A DNA stretch of 64,000 nucleotides, from positions 1,984,001 through 2,048,000 of the forward strand of contig NZ_JAIHOO010000001.1 in assembly GCF_019733395.1 (NCBI RefSeq). The letters are read 5' to 3'. The stretch comes from Lysobacter sp. BMK333-48F3. Lineage in GTDB: Bacteria; Pseudomonadota; Gammaproteobacteria; Xanthomonadales; Xanthomonadaceae. Made by a program: the position numbers and the translations under genes. Numbering within the stretch: the stretch's first letter is position 1; each line of letters starts with the position of its first letter. Shown one piece after another: positions 44,401 through 53,873 of the stretch. The notes beneath the pieces are model-generated. The model was given only the letters and a program-made list of their open reading frames with translations, searched no databases and had not been told where the DNA came from.

Positions 44401-45252
44401 TTATTCGCCCAGCGCTTCGGCGACGAAGGCCGGGGTCGACAGCGCGCCCTGGTGGATGCCGGCGTTGTAGTACTTGGTGGCGAAGCCCTTGGCCTGCGCG
44501 TCGGCCTGGCGGAACTCGAAGCCTCCGCTCTTGCGCGCCAGGGTGCAGCTCCACCAGCCGGTCGGGTAGCACGGCTGCGGGAACGGCAGGGTCTTGAAGG
44601 TCTGGAAGCCGGCCTTGCCCATCTCGGTGCGCATTTCCTGGATCAGCTTGAGCAGCATCAGCGGCGATTCGGACTGCTGGACCAGGATGCCGTCCTCGCG
44701 CAGGGCGCGGAAGCAGCTGTCGTAGAACGCCTTGTTGAACAGGCCTTCGGCCGGGCCGACCGGGTCGGTGGAGTCGACCACGATGAGGTCGACGCTGTTG
44801 GCCGGGCGGTTGGCCATGTAGGCAATGCCGTCGTCGAACAGCAACTGCGCGCGCGGGTCGTCGTTGCGGTCGCACAGTTCCGGGAACCACTTCTCGGCCA
44901 TGCGCGTGACCTGCTCGTCGATGTCGCACTGCACCGCCTCTTCGACGCCGTCGTGCTTGAGCACTTCGCGCAGGGTGCCGCAGTCGCCGCCGCCGATGAT
45001 GACCACGTTCTTCGGCGCGCGATGGGTGAACAGCGCCGGGTGCGACATCATCTCGTGATAGAGGAAGTTGTCGCGGGTGGTCAGCATGACCGCACCGTCG
45101 ATCAGCATCAGGTTGCCCCAGTCGGTCGTCTCGTAGATCTCGATCTTCTGGAACGGCGACTGCACCTCGTCGAGCTTGCGGGTGATCCGATAGCCGATCG
45201 ACGAGCCGGTCGGGTCGAAGTTTTCGTAGTGCCAGGAGGTGTTGCTGCTCAT
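44401..45252 (-). CDS. speE: SpeE, spermidine synthase
   Basis: A 283-residue polyamine aminopropyltransferase. The N-terminal beta-strand domain is followed by GGGDCGTLREVLKH (nucleotide binding), QCDIDEQV, and DSTDPVGPAEGLFNKAFYD with the catalytic Asp. It transfers an aminopropyl group from decarboxylated S-adenosylmethionine to putrescine. I chose MSSNTSWHYENF at 45252; the frame is open 36 codons upstream. A possible -10 (TACAAT) on this strand is at 45337-45342. It is divergent from speA, another polyamine gene. Confidence 0.94.
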   Translation of the reverse strand: MSSNTSWHYENFDPTGSSIGYRITRKLDEVQSPFQKIEIYETTDWGNLMLIDGAVMLTTRDNFLYHEMMSHPALFTHRAPKNVVIIGGGDCGTLREVLKHDGVEEAVQCDIDEQVTRMAEKWFPELCDRNDDPRAQLLFDDGIAYMANRPANSVDLIVVDSTDPVGPAEGLFNKAFYDSCFRALREDGILVQQSESPLMLLKLIQEMRTEMGKAGFQTFKTLPFPQPCYPTGWWSCTLARKSGGFEFRQADAQAKGFATKYYNAGIHQGALSTPAFVAEALGE

Positions 45253-45574
45253 GCCGATGGATTCCGGGTGGCGGGACGCGCTTCCAGGGTAAGCCGCGCC
45301 GATGACGGTGGCGCGGCGGGAAGGCGAGGGGGCGATATTGTAAGGGAGTGCGGCCGCCACGCCCTAAGCCGCTCGTTCAGGGAGCCGGGCCGCGCGCGGG
45401 AACGCCGGCCGGGCGGCGCGCCGCGGGCCGGGCGAGCGGGCCGCGCGAGTCGGGAAAGCACGCCTGGCGCCGTTGTCCCGGCGATTGTCCGTGCGATCGG
45501 CCCGCTCCGGGCGGGACCGGGGGGCGCGACGACGCTAGAATGCCCGTTCCTCCCCGTACGCTGGTAGCACGCCG
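45253..45574. other. 322-bp divergent gap speE/speA
   Basis: No gene. Candidate -10 elements are TACAAT on the minus strand (45337-45342) for speE and TAGAAT on the plus strand (45536-45541) for speA. Neither has a strong -35. No operator was recognised. Confidence 0.5.
45536..45541 (+). promoter_or_regulatory. -10 element of speA
   Basis: TAGAAT (5 of 6) 34 bases before the speA ATG, giving a short leader. It matches the TAGAAT before ubiJ. Confidence 0.4.
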
Positions 45575-47464
45575 ATGTCCGACTGGTCGCTCGATCAGGC
45601 CCGCAAGACCTATTCGATTCCGCATTGGTCCGAGGGTTATTTCGACATCGACGGCGCCGGCCGCATCGTGGTCAAGCCGCGCGGCGAGCGCGGCCCGACC
45701 GTGGTCCTGCCCGAGGTGGTCGACGCGGCGCGCGCCGCCGGCGCCAAGCTGCCGGTGCTGGTGCGCTTTCCCGACATCCTAGGCGACCGCCTGGGCAAGC
45801 TGCAGGCCGCGTTCGCCCAGGCCATGCGCGATTGGGACTACGCCGGCGGCTACACCGCGGTCTACCCGATCAAGGTCAACCAGCACCAGGGCGTGGCCGG
45901 CACCCTGGCCTCGCACGCCGGCGAAGGCTTCGGCCTGGAAGCGGGCAGCAAGCCCGAGCTGATGGCGGTGCTGGCGCTGAGCCGGCCGGGCGGGCTGATC
46001 GTCTGCAACGGCTACAAGGACCGCGAGTACATTCGCCTGGCCCTGATCGGGCGCAAGCTGGGCATGGAGACCTATATCGTGGTCGAAAAGCCGTCCGAGC
46101 TGGCGCTGGTGTTCGAGGAAGCCAAGGCCCTGGGGGTGAAGCCCGGCCTGGGCGTGCGCATGCGCCTGGCCTCGCTCGGCGCCGGCAAGTGGCAGAACAG
46201 CGGCGGCGACAAGGCCAAGTTCGGCCTCAGCCCGCGCCAGGTGCTGGACCTGTGGAAGCAGTTGCGCGACAACGGCCTGCAGGACTGCCTGGGCCTGCTG
46301 CATTTCCACATGGGCTCGCAGATCTCCAACGTGCGCGACATCGCCAACGGCATGCGCGAGGCGACCCGCTATTTCGTCGAACTGTCCAAGCTCGGCGCCA
46401 AGGTGCGCTACATGGACGTCGGCGGCGGTCTGGGCATCGATTACGAAGGCACCCGCTCGCGCAGCTATTGCTCGATCAACTACGGCGTCAACCAGTACGC
46501 CTCCAATATCGTCCAGCCGCTGGCCGAAGCCTGCCAGGAATACGGCCTGGCGCCGCCGCGCCTGGTCACCGAGTGCGGCCGGGCGATGACCGCGCACCAC
46601 GCGGTGCTGGTCGCCAACGTCTCGGAGATCGAGGAAGCGCCCGAAGGCCGGGTGCCGCCGGCGCACGACGACGAGCCGGCGGTGATCCGCCACCTGCGCG
46701 AGATCCACGACGAACTCGACCAGCGCCCGGCGGTGGAGCTGTTCCACGAAGCCCAGCACCACCACGGCGAAGGCCTGTCGCTGTACGCGTTGGGCCAGAT
46801 CGACCTGACCCATCGCGCGCGCATCGACGATCTGTTCTACGCCATCGCCCATGCGGTGCGGGCGCGCCTGGACGGCGGCGAGAAGAGCCACCGCGACCTG
46901 CTCGACGAACTCAACGAGCGCCTGGTCGACAAGTACTTCGTCAATTTCAGCGTGTTCGAGTCGATGCCGGACGTATGGGCGATCGACCAGGTGTTCCCGA
47001 TCGCGCCGATCGAACGCCTAGGCGAGGCGCCGGACCGGCGCGGCGTGATCGCCGACCTGACCTGCGACTCCGACGGCAAGATCGACACCTACGTCGAGAG
47101 CGAAGGCCTGGACAGCTCGCTGCCGCTGCACGCGCTCAAGCCGGGCGAAAGCTACCGGCTCGGCTTCTTCCTGGTCGGCGCCTACCAGGAGATCCTCGGC
47201 GACATCCACAACCTGTTCGGCGACACCGACGCGGTGGAAGTGCGCGTCGACGGCGACGGCTACCGGCTGGCGCAGCAGCGCCGCGGCGACACCACCGACG
47301 TCATGCTCGATTACGTCGGCTACAAGCTCGCCGACCTGCGCGCCGCCTACCGGGCCAAGGTCGCGGCGGCGAACCTGCCGGCCGAGGAAGCGCAGCGCCT
47401 GGACCAGGCGCTGGAAGCGGGCCTGACCGGCTACACCTATCTCGACGACGCGCCGTTGGCCTGA
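45575..47464 (+). CDS. speA: SpeA, biosynthetic arginine decarboxylase
   Basis: A 629-residue PLP enzyme of the alanine-racemase fold III group. The PLP lysine is in YPIKVNQHQ (about 98-106), HFHMGSQ binds PLP phosphate, DVGGGLGIDYEGT follows, and the C-terminal barrel has TCDSDGKIDTY. It turns arginine into agmatine, the first step to putrescine in Xanthomonadaceae. The YciI-like gene follows nine bases after the stop and is probably co-transcribed. Confidence 0.96.
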   Translation: MSDWSLDQARKTYSIPHWSEGYFDIDGAGRIVVKPRGERGPTVVLPEVVDAARAAGAKLPVLVRFPDILGDRLGKLQAAFAQAMRDWDYAGGYTAVYPIKVNQHQGVAGTLASHAGEGFGLEAGSKPELMAVLALSRPGGLIVCNGYKDREYIRLALIGRKLGMETYIVVEKPSELALVFEEAKALGVKPGLGVRMRLASLGAGKWQNSGGDKAKFGLSPRQVLDLWKQLRDNGLQDCLGLLHFHMGSQISNVRDIANGMREATRYFVELSKLGAKVRYMDVGGGLGIDYEGTRSRSYCSINYGVNQYASNIVQPLAEACQEYGLAPPRLVTECGRAMTAHHAVLVANVSEIEEAPEGRVPPAHDDEPAVIRHLREIHDELDQRPAVELFHEAQHHHGEGLSLYALGQIDLTHRARIDDLFYAIAHAVRARLDGGEKSHRDLLDELNERLVDKYFVNFSVFESMPDVWAIDQVFPIAPIERLGEAPDRRGVIADLTCDSDGKIDTYVESEGLDSSLPLHALKPGESYRLGFFLVGAYQEILGDIHNLFGDTDAVEVRVDGDGYRLAQQRRGDTTDVMLDYVGYKLADLRAAYRAKVAAANLPAEEAQRLDQALEAGLTGYTYLDDAPLA

Positions 47465-47473
47465 GGACGAACG

Positions 47474-47728
47474 ATGAACCGCTACCTGGTCATGGCCATG
47501 CGCCTGCCGCAGTTCGACACCGGGCAGATCGGCCCGCATCGCGACTTCCTCGACGATCTGCGCCGGCAGGGCCGGCTGGAACTGGCCGGCGGCTTTTCCG
47601 ACAAGAGCGGCGGCGCCTATGTGCTGCGCGCCAGCGACATCGACGAGGCGCGGGTGCTGGCCTTCACCGACCCGCTGCATCTGACCGGCTCCTCGAGGGT
47701 CGACGTGTTCGAGTGGCAGGCGGCCTGA
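47474..47728 (+). CDS. YciI-like protein
   Basis: An 84-residue protein of the YciI/ferredoxin-like superfamily. FLDDLRRQGRLELAGGFSDKSGGAYVLRASDIDEARVLAFTDPL is the characteristic core, with the His-Asp pair in PHRDFL. GAGGA sits before the ATG. Family members may be small enzymes or binding proteins; function unknown. It follows speA by nine bases. Confidence 0.85.
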   Translation: MNRYLVMAMRLPQFDTGQIGPHRDFLDDLRRQGRLELAGGFSDKSGGAYVLRASDIDEARVLAFTDPLHLTGSSRVDVFEWQAA

Positions 47729-47926
47729 GCGCGGGCGGACCGGTTTCACCGAATCGACGCAGAGACGTTCACGTATCCGTACGACTGCGGTCCGCGGACC
47801 CGGGCGCGACGGCGCCGTCCATGAAAAGATCGGCGGGCCGCGGCGGACGCGGGCCGGTCCGATAGCGCAGCCGATGCTCCATTCAGTTTTTTGCAACGTA
47901 AACGCCCGCAGGGGCAGAAGGTCGAA

Positions 47927-48778
47927 ATGAAAGCAGGGGTGATCGGTCTGGGAGCGATGGGTGCGCCGATGGCGCGGCACGTCCACGGCAAGGGCGTGCT
48001 GACCGCGGTCGGCAATCGGACGCAGGCCAAGGCCGACGCCTTGGCGGCCGAACTGGAGGTGCGCGCGGCGCGCTCGGCGGCCAACTTCGCCGATTGCGAC
48101 GTGGTGGTGCTGTGCGTGTCGCTCGATGCCGACGTGCTGGAGAACGTCAGCGCGCTGGCCGAGGTGCTCAAGCCCGGCGCGATCGTGGTCGACCACTCGA
48201 CCGTGTCGGTGGAGACCGCGCGCCGCGCGGCGTCGCTGCTGGCGGTGCACGACATCGGCTTCCTCGACGCGCCGGTGTCCGGCGGCGCCGAGGGCGCGCG
48301 CAACGGCAAGCTGTCGATCATGGTCGGCGGCGATCCGGCCAAGCTCGAGCGGGTCAGCGAGGTGATCGGCGCCTATGCCGCGCGCATCACCCATATGGGC
48401 GAGACCGGCGCCGGCCAGGCGACCAAGGCGGTCAACCAGGTGCTGGTGGCCGGAATCAACGAAGCGGTGTGCGAAGGCCTGGCGCTGGGCGAGAAGCTGG
48501 GCCTGGACGCGCAGCGGCTGCTGCCGACCCTGATGGCCGGCGCGGCCGGCAACTGGTTCCTGGAAAAGCGCGGCGAGACCATGCTGCGCAGCGAGTTCGC
48601 GCCGGGCTTCAAGTGCCTGCACATGCTCAAGGACCTGCGCATCGTCCACGGCATGGCCCGCGACAGCGGCGTGCGCACCAACACCATCGAGCAGGCGCTG
48701 GCCGATTACGCCGAGCTGATCGAGCGCGGCTACGGCGAGGCCGATACCTCGGCGCTGATCGCCCTCAAGCGCGGCTGA
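47927..48778 (+). CDS. NAD(P)-dependent beta-hydroxyacid dehydrogenase (GarR/HIBADH type)
   Basis: A 283-residue enzyme. The Rossmann motif GLGAMGAPMA starts at residue 8. FLDAPVSGGAEGARNGKLSIMVGG is the substrate motif, and the catalytic lysine is in GAGQATKAVNQ (about 167). Tartronate semialdehyde or 3-hydroxyisobutyrate are typical substrates. AGAAGG precedes the ATG at 47927; the frame is open a further 12 codons. The DNA between it and YciI (198 bp) has no gene. Confidence 0.9.
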   Translation: MKAGVIGLGAMGAPMARHVHGKGVLTAVGNRTQAKADALAAELEVRAARSAANFADCDVVVLCVSLDADVLENVSALAEVLKPGAIVVDHSTVSVETARRAASLLAVHDIGFLDAPVSGGAEGARNGKLSIMVGGDPAKLERVSEVIGAYAARITHMGETGAGQATKAVNQVLVAGINEAVCEGLALGEKLGLDAQRLLPTLMAGAAGNWFLEKRGETMLRSEFAPGFKCLHMLKDLRIVHGMARDSGVRTNTIEQALADYAELIERGYGEADTSALIALKRG

Positions 48779-48829
48779 GCCGCGCTGGCGCGTGAGTGCG
48801 GCGCGGACGGGCGCCGCGTCGCGCGGGGT

Positions 48830-49243
48830 TCAACGCGCCGGTGCGCCGAACCGGCGCAGGCCGAGGCGCTCGCCGAGCACCGCGCCGGCGAAGGCCGCGA
48901 TCACGGTCGCCACGATCGCGATCGCGTTGTAGCGCAACGCGCCGAACACGGTGCGCATCGGCGGCGGGCTGTCGGGCAGGGCCATCGACACCACCGCGAA
49001 CAGAGTCAGCGACCACATCGCGACCATCAGCAACAGGGCGATCCAGCGGAAATTCGCGTGGCGGGCGATCGCTCCGCCGACCCCCATCGCCACCAGGGCG
49101 GCGAGGATGTCCAGCAACGGGATCGCGCCGGCGCCGGTTTCGATCATCTGGCGGGCATCCAGGCCGGACAGCTTGGTGACCATCGCGAACAGCAACAACA
49201 GGCCTGCCGCACCGAGGCAGCCGTTCAATACGCGCTTGTTCAT
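48830..49243 (-). CDS. Small four-helix inner-membrane protein of unknown function
   Basis: A 137-residue protein. Hydrophobic segments occur at about 5-25, 42-60, 68-88 and 105-128. GGGGAAG precedes the ATG at 49243 (MNKRVLNG); the frame is open 15 codons further without a ribosome site. Family not recognised. It converges with the hydroxyacid dehydrogenase gene. Confidence 0.7.
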   Translation of the reverse strand: MNKRVLNGCLGAAGLLLLFAMVTKLSGLDARQMIETGAGAIPLLDILAALVAMGVGGAIARHANFRWIALLLMVAMWSLTLFAVVSMALPDSPPPMRTVFGALRYNAIAIVATVIAAFAGAVLGERLGLRRFGAPAR

Positions 49244-49570
49244 TACTTCCCCAACGACGACTAGCCGGCGCAGTCTAATGGGCCACATGTGACGTTCAAG
49301 GTGACCGGCGTCGCGCTGTGACCGGGCGCACTGCCGGAAGGCGTCGCTGCGCCGACGTGCGGCGTCACCTTCGCAGTGCGATTTGCGTGGCGCGGCCCGC
49401 CGGCGCCGGCGTCTTGCCGCGGGCTCGCGCTCGATCGGCGCCGCCAGCGAGCGCGGACTTCGAACCTGCGGCCTGCGGTCGTGGGCTCGGCCGCAACGCC
49501 GAAGGCCGGAAACGAAAAGGCCGGGCGCTGGGCCCGGCCTGTGCGGCGTCCGCGTGGCCGCGGCGTTTGC
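49244..49570. other. 327-bp gap between two minus-strand genes
   Basis: No gene. It contains the SPOR-gene terminator at 49515-49540 and presumably the promoter of the small membrane protein. Nothing else was seen. Confidence 0.55.
49515..49540 (-). terminator. Intrinsic terminator of the argS-SPOR operon
   Basis: On the minus strand: AGGCCGGGC, loop CCAGC, GCCCGGCCT, then TTTCGTTT. It lies 31 bp after the SPOR gene stop. Confidence 0.85.
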
Positions 49571-50533
49571 TTACTGGACCTTGATGGCCATCCCCGGCAG
49601 GCCGCCGTCGGCGAGCTTGCGTTTGGCTTCGGCCAGGTCGCCGGCGGTGCCGTAGGGGCCCATGCGCACGCGGTACACGGTCTTGCCGCCGATCTGCGCC
49701 GACTCGACCCGCGCGCCGAGACCGAGCATGGCGATCTTGGCCTTCATCTCTTCGGCCTGGCCGGACGCCTGGAAGGCGCCGGCCTGGAGCAGATAGCGGG
49801 TCTTGTCGTCGATCGCGGCGAGCGCGGCGTCCGGCTTGGCCGACGCGCCCTGGCTGGCCGACACCGCCGGCGGCTTCGGCGCCGTTGCGGTGGGCGTGGC
49901 CGTGGCGACCTGGGCGGCGGCGGGCCGCGCCGGCGGCGGGGCGATGGTGTCGACCGGCTTGGGCAGGCTCGCCGTCGCCGGCGCGTTCTGGGCCGGTTGG
50001 GCGGTGGTCGGCGTCGCGGACGCGACCGACGCCGGCAGCGGACGCGACGGCGTGGTCGCCGTCGCCGGCGCGGCCTGTCCGTTCGCCGCGATCTGGGTCG
50101 TCGCGGCCTGGTTGGCGCGGCGCTGGTTGGCGCGGCGTTGTTCCTCGGCGGCCTCGGTCGCGGCCAGCTCGGCGTCGCTCATCTCGACTTCCTTGCCCGG
50201 CAGCAGGGTGTAGAAGTCGTAGTCGGTGGCGTCCTTGGCGTCGGCGTTCTTCGCCTCGCCCTTGGCGGGCTGGGCGCGCTCGCCGGCCGGCCGAGACGGC
50301 GCGTCGCCTTCCGGCGCGACCGATTCCTCGTCGGCGGACACCGCCGCCGGCTGCGCGTCGGGGTTGGGCTGGGGACGGAAGAAACCGTCGCCTTCGGACT
50401 TGAGGAACTTCGGCGCGACCAGGATCAACACCACGCCCAGCAGCAGCCCGAGCACTCCCCAGGCCCAACCGGGCAGGCTCTCGTTGCTCTGGTGGTTGCG
50501 CTTGGCCTGGGACTTTCCGCGTCGTGCTGCCAC
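49571..50533 (-). CDS. SPOR-domain, FtsN-like cell-division protein
   Basis: A 320-residue bitopic membrane protein. A short basic cytosolic tail (1-22) and one transmembrane helix (about 24-43) precede a long Ala/Pro/Thr linker (50-240). A C-terminal SPOR domain follows (about 245-320, YLLQAGAFQASGQAEEMKAKIAMLGL). SPOR domains bind denuded peptidoglycan at the septum, as in FtsN. The gene directly follows argS with no gap, an arrangement common in gammaproteobacteria. The low-complexity linker explains the poorly conserved middle. Confidence 0.88.
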   Translation of the reverse strand: MAARRGKSQAKRNHQSNESLPGWAWGVLGLLLGVVLILVAPKFLKSEGDGFFRPQPNPDAQPAAVSADEESVAPEGDAPSRPAGERAQPAKGEAKNADAKDATDYDFYTLLPGKEVEMSDAELAATEAAEEQRRANQRRANQAATTQIAANGQAAPATATTPSRPLPASVASATPTTAQPAQNAPATASLPKPVDTIAPPPARPAAAQVATATPTATAPKPPAVSASQGASAKPDAALAAIDDKTRYLLQAGAFQASGQAEEMKAKIAMLGLGARVESAQIGGKTVYRVRMGPYGTAGDLAEAKRKLADGGLPGMAIKVQ

Positions 50534-52222
50534 TTACATCACCTCCGGGGCCTGGACCCCCAATAGCTCGAGACCGTTCGCCAGGATCTGCTTGGTCGCC
50601 ATCGCCAGGACCAGGCGCGCATGGCGTTGGCGGGCATCGTCGACCAGGAACTGGTGATCGTTGTAATACGTCTGGAAGGTCTGCGCCAATTCCAGCAGAT
50701 AAGCGGCGATCTGGTGCGGTTCCAGGTCGCGTCCGGCGGCGGCGACCACGTCGCGATAGCGCAGCAGGGTGACCACCAACTCGTGCGCGGCGGCGTCGTT
50801 CAGGTCCAGCGGCTGGGCCAGGCCGTCGGCCTGGTCGTAGCTGAGGCCGCGCTCGCCCAGCTGGCGCATCAGGCCGCACATGCGCGCATGCGAGACCTGC
50901 ACGTAGTAGACCGGGTTGTCGAGCGATTGCGAGCGCGCCAGGTCGATGTCGAAGGTCAGCTGCGAATCGGGCTTGCGCGCGACCAGGAACCAGCGCACCG
51001 CATCGCGGCCGGCTTCGTCGATCAGGTCGCGCAGGGTCAGGTAGCTGCCGGCGCGCTTGGACAGTTTCACTTCCTCGCCGCCGCGCATCACCGTGACCAT
51101 CTGGTGCAGCACGTACTCCGGCCAGCCCTGCGGGATGCCCTGGTCCAGCGCCTGCAGGCCCGCACGCACGCGGGCCAGGCTGCCGTGGTGGTCCGAACCC
51201 AGCTCGGTGATCGCGCGCTGGTAACCGCGCTGCCACTTGCTCAGGTGGTAGGCGACGTCCGGGACGAAGTAGGTGTAGGTGCCGTCGGACTTGCGCATCA
51301 CCCGGTCTTTGTCGTCGCCGAAGTCGGTGCTGCGCAGCCACAGCGCGCCGCCTTCCTCGTAGGTGTGGCCGTGCGCGACCAACTCGCGCACGGTTTCCTC
51401 GACCTTGTCCTGCTCGTACAGCGAGCTTTCCAGGAAGTAGACGTCGAAGCCGACTCCGAACGCGGCCAGGTCCTCGTTCTGCTCGCGGCGCAGGTAGGCC
51501 ACGGCGAACTGGCGGATCGCGTCGAGGTCGTCGATGTCGCCCTTGCCGGTGACGGCGTGGTTCTCGAACTCGACCGTGGCGCGATCGAGGTAGGCGCGGG
51601 CGACGTCGGCGATGTAGTCGCCGTTGTAGGCCGATTCCGGCCAGGCTTCGTCGCCGGGCTTGAAGCCGCGCGCGCGCAGTTGGGTCGAGACCGCCAGATT
51701 GTTGATCTGCACGCCGGCGTCGTTGTAGTAGTACTCGCGCGCCACGCTCCAGCCGTTGGCGTCGAGCACTCGGGCGATGCAGTCGCCGATCACGCCGGCG
51801 CGGCCGTGGCCGACGTGCAGCGGGCCGGTCGGGTTGGCGGAGACGAACTCGACCCCGGCGCGGCGGCCGCCGCCGCTGGCGTTGCGGCCGTAGCCGGCGC
51901 CGTCGGCGAACACCTCGCCGAGCTGGCGGCGCCAGGCGGATTCGTCGATGTGGAAGTTGATGAAGCCCGGCCCGGCGATCTCGACCCGGGCGATGTCGGC
52001 GCTGGCGGGCAGCGCGTCGACCAGCTTCTGCGCGATCTCGCGCGGGTTGGCCCGCGCCGGCTTGGCCAGCAGCATCGCGGCGTTGGTGGAGAAGTCGCCC
52101 TGGGCGCGGGTCTTGGGACGCTCGATGACGAAATCGGGCGCAGGCAGATCGGCCGGCAGGGTGCCGGCGGAGCGCAGGGCGTCGATGGCCTGCGCGACGA
52201 GCGCTTGAAGGGTGGCTTTCAC
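50534..52222 (-). CDS. argS: ArgS, arginyl-tRNA synthetase
   Basis: A 562-residue class I synthetase. It carries the HIGH-type motif [12 protein letters not shown] (about 126-137), an atypical [15 protein letters not shown], and the C-terminal DALR anticodon-binding domain ending [10 protein letters not shown] chose the GTG at 52222 (VKATLQALV) because homology with Xanthomonas ArgS starts there and the total length agrees; an ATG at 52261 would add 13 unconserved residues. Neither has a good ribosome site. It is followed by the SPOR gene without a gap. Confidence 0.95.
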   Translation of the reverse strand: MKATLQALVAQAIDALRSAGTLPADLPAPDFVIERPKTRAQGDFSTNAAMLLAKPARANPREIAQKLVDALPASADIARVEIAGPGFINFHIDESAWRRQLGEVFADGAGYGRNASGGGRRAGVEFVSANPTGPLHVGHGRAGVIGDCIARVLDANGWSVAREYYYNDAGVQINNLAVSTQLRARGFKPGDEAWPESAYNGDYIADVARAYLDRATVEFENHAVTGKGDIDDLDAIRQFAVAYLRREQNEDLAAFGVGFDVYFLESSLYEQDKVEETVRELVAHGHTYEEGGALWLRSTDFGDDKDRVMRKSDGTYTYFVPDVAYHLSKWQRGYQRAITELGSDHHGSLARVRAGLQALDQGIPQGWPEYVLHQMVTVMRGGEEVKLSKRAGSYLTLRDLIDEAGRDAVRWFLVARKPDSQLTFDIDLARSQSLDNPVYYVQVSHARMCGLMRQLGERGLSYDQADGLAQPLDLNDAAAHELVVTLLRYRDVVAAAGRDLEPHQIAAYLLELAQTFQTYYNDHQFLVDDARQRHARLVLAMATKQILANGLELLGVQAPEVM

Positions 52223-52458
52223 GGGATTGGGCGCGTTCGCGGGCGTTACGGAACCGCGCATTTTACTAGCATCCGCCGGCGCCCGGGCGGCAGCGGCGGA
52301 AACAGAAACGCGCGCAGGGAAGTGAGGGGCGAGTGAAGGCCCAGGCCTGCCGTCGGCGGCCGTCCGGGCGCTTCCTCCCTGGCCGCACCCCGCACTCCCG
52401 CCGCCCCGCCGACTTGCCGCTCGGCGCCCTCCCCACTCCTGCGTGCCCGCTTCTCGCC

Positions 52459-53133
52459 CTACATCCAGCCGCGCTCGGCCATCGACACCGGCCGGCCGTC
52501 GCCGACCACGAAGTGATCCAGCAGGCGCACATCGACCAGGGACAGGGCGTGGCGCAGCCGCAGGGTGACCTGGCGGTCGGCCTGGCTGGGCTCGGCGTTG
52601 CCGCTGGGGTGGTTGTGGCCGACGATGACCGCCGCGGCATTGCGTTGCAGGGCGCGCCTGGCGACCTCGCGCGGATGCACTTCCGCGCCATCGACGGTGC
52701 CGTGGAACAGTTCCTCGAAGCCGATCACCCGATGCCGTGCGTCCAGGAACATCGCCGCGAACACCTCGTGCTGCAGGCCGCGCAGGCGTTGGGCGAAGTA
52801 CAGCCCGGCCGAGCCCGGGTCGGACAGCGCGGCGCCGCGCTCGAGTTCGGCGCGCAGGCTGCGCGCGGCCAGTTCCAGCGCCGCCTTGAGCGCGCAGGCC
52901 CGGGCGGCGCCGATCCCGCGCATGCGCATCAGCTGGGCCGGCGGTTGTTCGAGCAGTTCGCGCAGCGGACCGTGCGCGCCGAGCAGGGCGCGGGCGGTGC
53001 CGACCGCGTCCTGGCCGCGCAGGCCGGAGCCGAGGAAGATCGCCAGCAGCTCCGCGTCGGACAAGGCGCCGGCGCCGCGGGCGAGGAGCTTTTCGCGCGG
53101 CCGTTCCGCGCTGGGCCATTCGTGGATTCTCAT
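52459..53133 (-). CDS. radC: RadC, JAMM-fold DNA repair-associated protein
   Basis: A 224-residue protein. An N-terminal helix-hairpin-helix (about 60-90, [23 protein letters not shown]) precedes a JAB1/MPN domain with the motif [14 protein letters not shown] (about 172-185). Its biochemical role is unclear. I chose the ATG at 53133 (MRIHEWPS). It is divergent from coaC. Confidence 0.92.
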   Translation of the reverse strand: MRIHEWPSAERPREKLLARGAGALSDAELLAIFLGSGLRGQDAVGTARALLGAHGPLRELLEQPPAQLMRMRGIGAARACALKAALELAARSLRAELERGAALSDPGSAGLYFAQRLRGLQHEVFAAMFLDARHRVIGFEELFHGTVDGAEVHPREVARRALQRNAAAVIVGHNHPSGNAEPSQADRQVTLRLRHALSLVDVRLLDHFVVGDGRPVSMAERGWM

Positions 53134-53309
53134 GCCTGCAGGGTCGGCGGCGCCGGCCGCGGCGGCCATCGGGCGGATTCGGCGCATCGGGTAAGCTAGG
53201 TGCCCGGGCCGGGGTAGGGATACGCCGACGCGGCCGCCGTCTCGGCCGCATCACGCCCTCTCGCCCAGTGTCCGCTGTCCGCACCACATCGAATGAGCCC
53301 CTGCCGAAC

Positions 53310-53873
53310 ATGGCGCCAGATTCCCAACCGACGCTGCGCGATCAGCGCATTTTGCTCTGCGTCTGCGGCGGCATCGCCGCCTACAAGGCCGCCGAGCTGG
53401 TGCGGCGCCTGCAGGACGCCGGCGCCCAGGTGCGCGTGGCGATGACCGAGAACGCGACCCGCTTCGTCGGCGCCGCGACCTTCCAAGCTCTGTCCGGCCA
53501 CCCGGTGCGCAGCTCGCTGTGGGACGAGGCCGCCGAACTGGCGATGGGCCATATCGAACTGGCGCGCTGGGCGCAAACGATCCTGATCGCGCCGGCCACC
53601 GCCGACATGATCGCCAAGCTCGCCCATGGCTTCGCCGACGACCTGATCAGCACCCTGTGCCTGGCCTCCGAGGCGCCAGTGGCGATCGCCCCGGCGATGA
53701 ACCATCGCATGTGGGGCCATCCGGCCACCCAGGCCAACGTCGCCACCCTGCGCAGCCGCGGGGTGAGTTTCTTCGGCCCGGGCGAGGGCCGCATGGCCGA
53801 GCCCGAGTCCGGGCCGGGCCGGCTGTTGGAGCCGCACGAACTGGTCGCCGCGCTGGCCGGAGCCCGCGCATGA
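53310..53873 (+). CDS. coaC: CoaC, phosphopantothenoylcysteine decarboxylase as a separate protein
   Basis: A 187-residue flavoprotein. The start [15 protein letters not shown], the catalytic His in [24 protein letters not shown] and the PAMNHRMW clamp are all present. The usual ACGxxGPGR with its active-site Cys (Cys158 of E. coli Dfp) is replaced by [10 protein letters not shown], by eye. An in-frame GTG at 53268 is an alternative start. The stop overlaps the ATG of coaB (ATGA), whereas CoaB and CoaC are normally fused in gammaproteobacteria. A real split and a sequencing frameshift are both possible. Confidence 0.85.
   Translation: MAPDSQPTLRDQRILLCVCGGIAAYKAAELVRRLQDAGAQVRVAMTENATRFVGAATFQALSGHPVRSSLWDEAAELAMGHIELARWAQTILIAPATADMIAKLAHGFADDLISTLCLASEAPVAIAPAMNHRMWGHPATQANVATLRSRGVSFFGPGEGRMAEPESGPGRLLEPHELVAALAGARA

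Noticed and set aside
52223..53311. N-terminal extension of ArgS by several hundred codons
   Set aside because: The open frame continues through radC in another frame; ArgS homology begins at the GTG at 52222.
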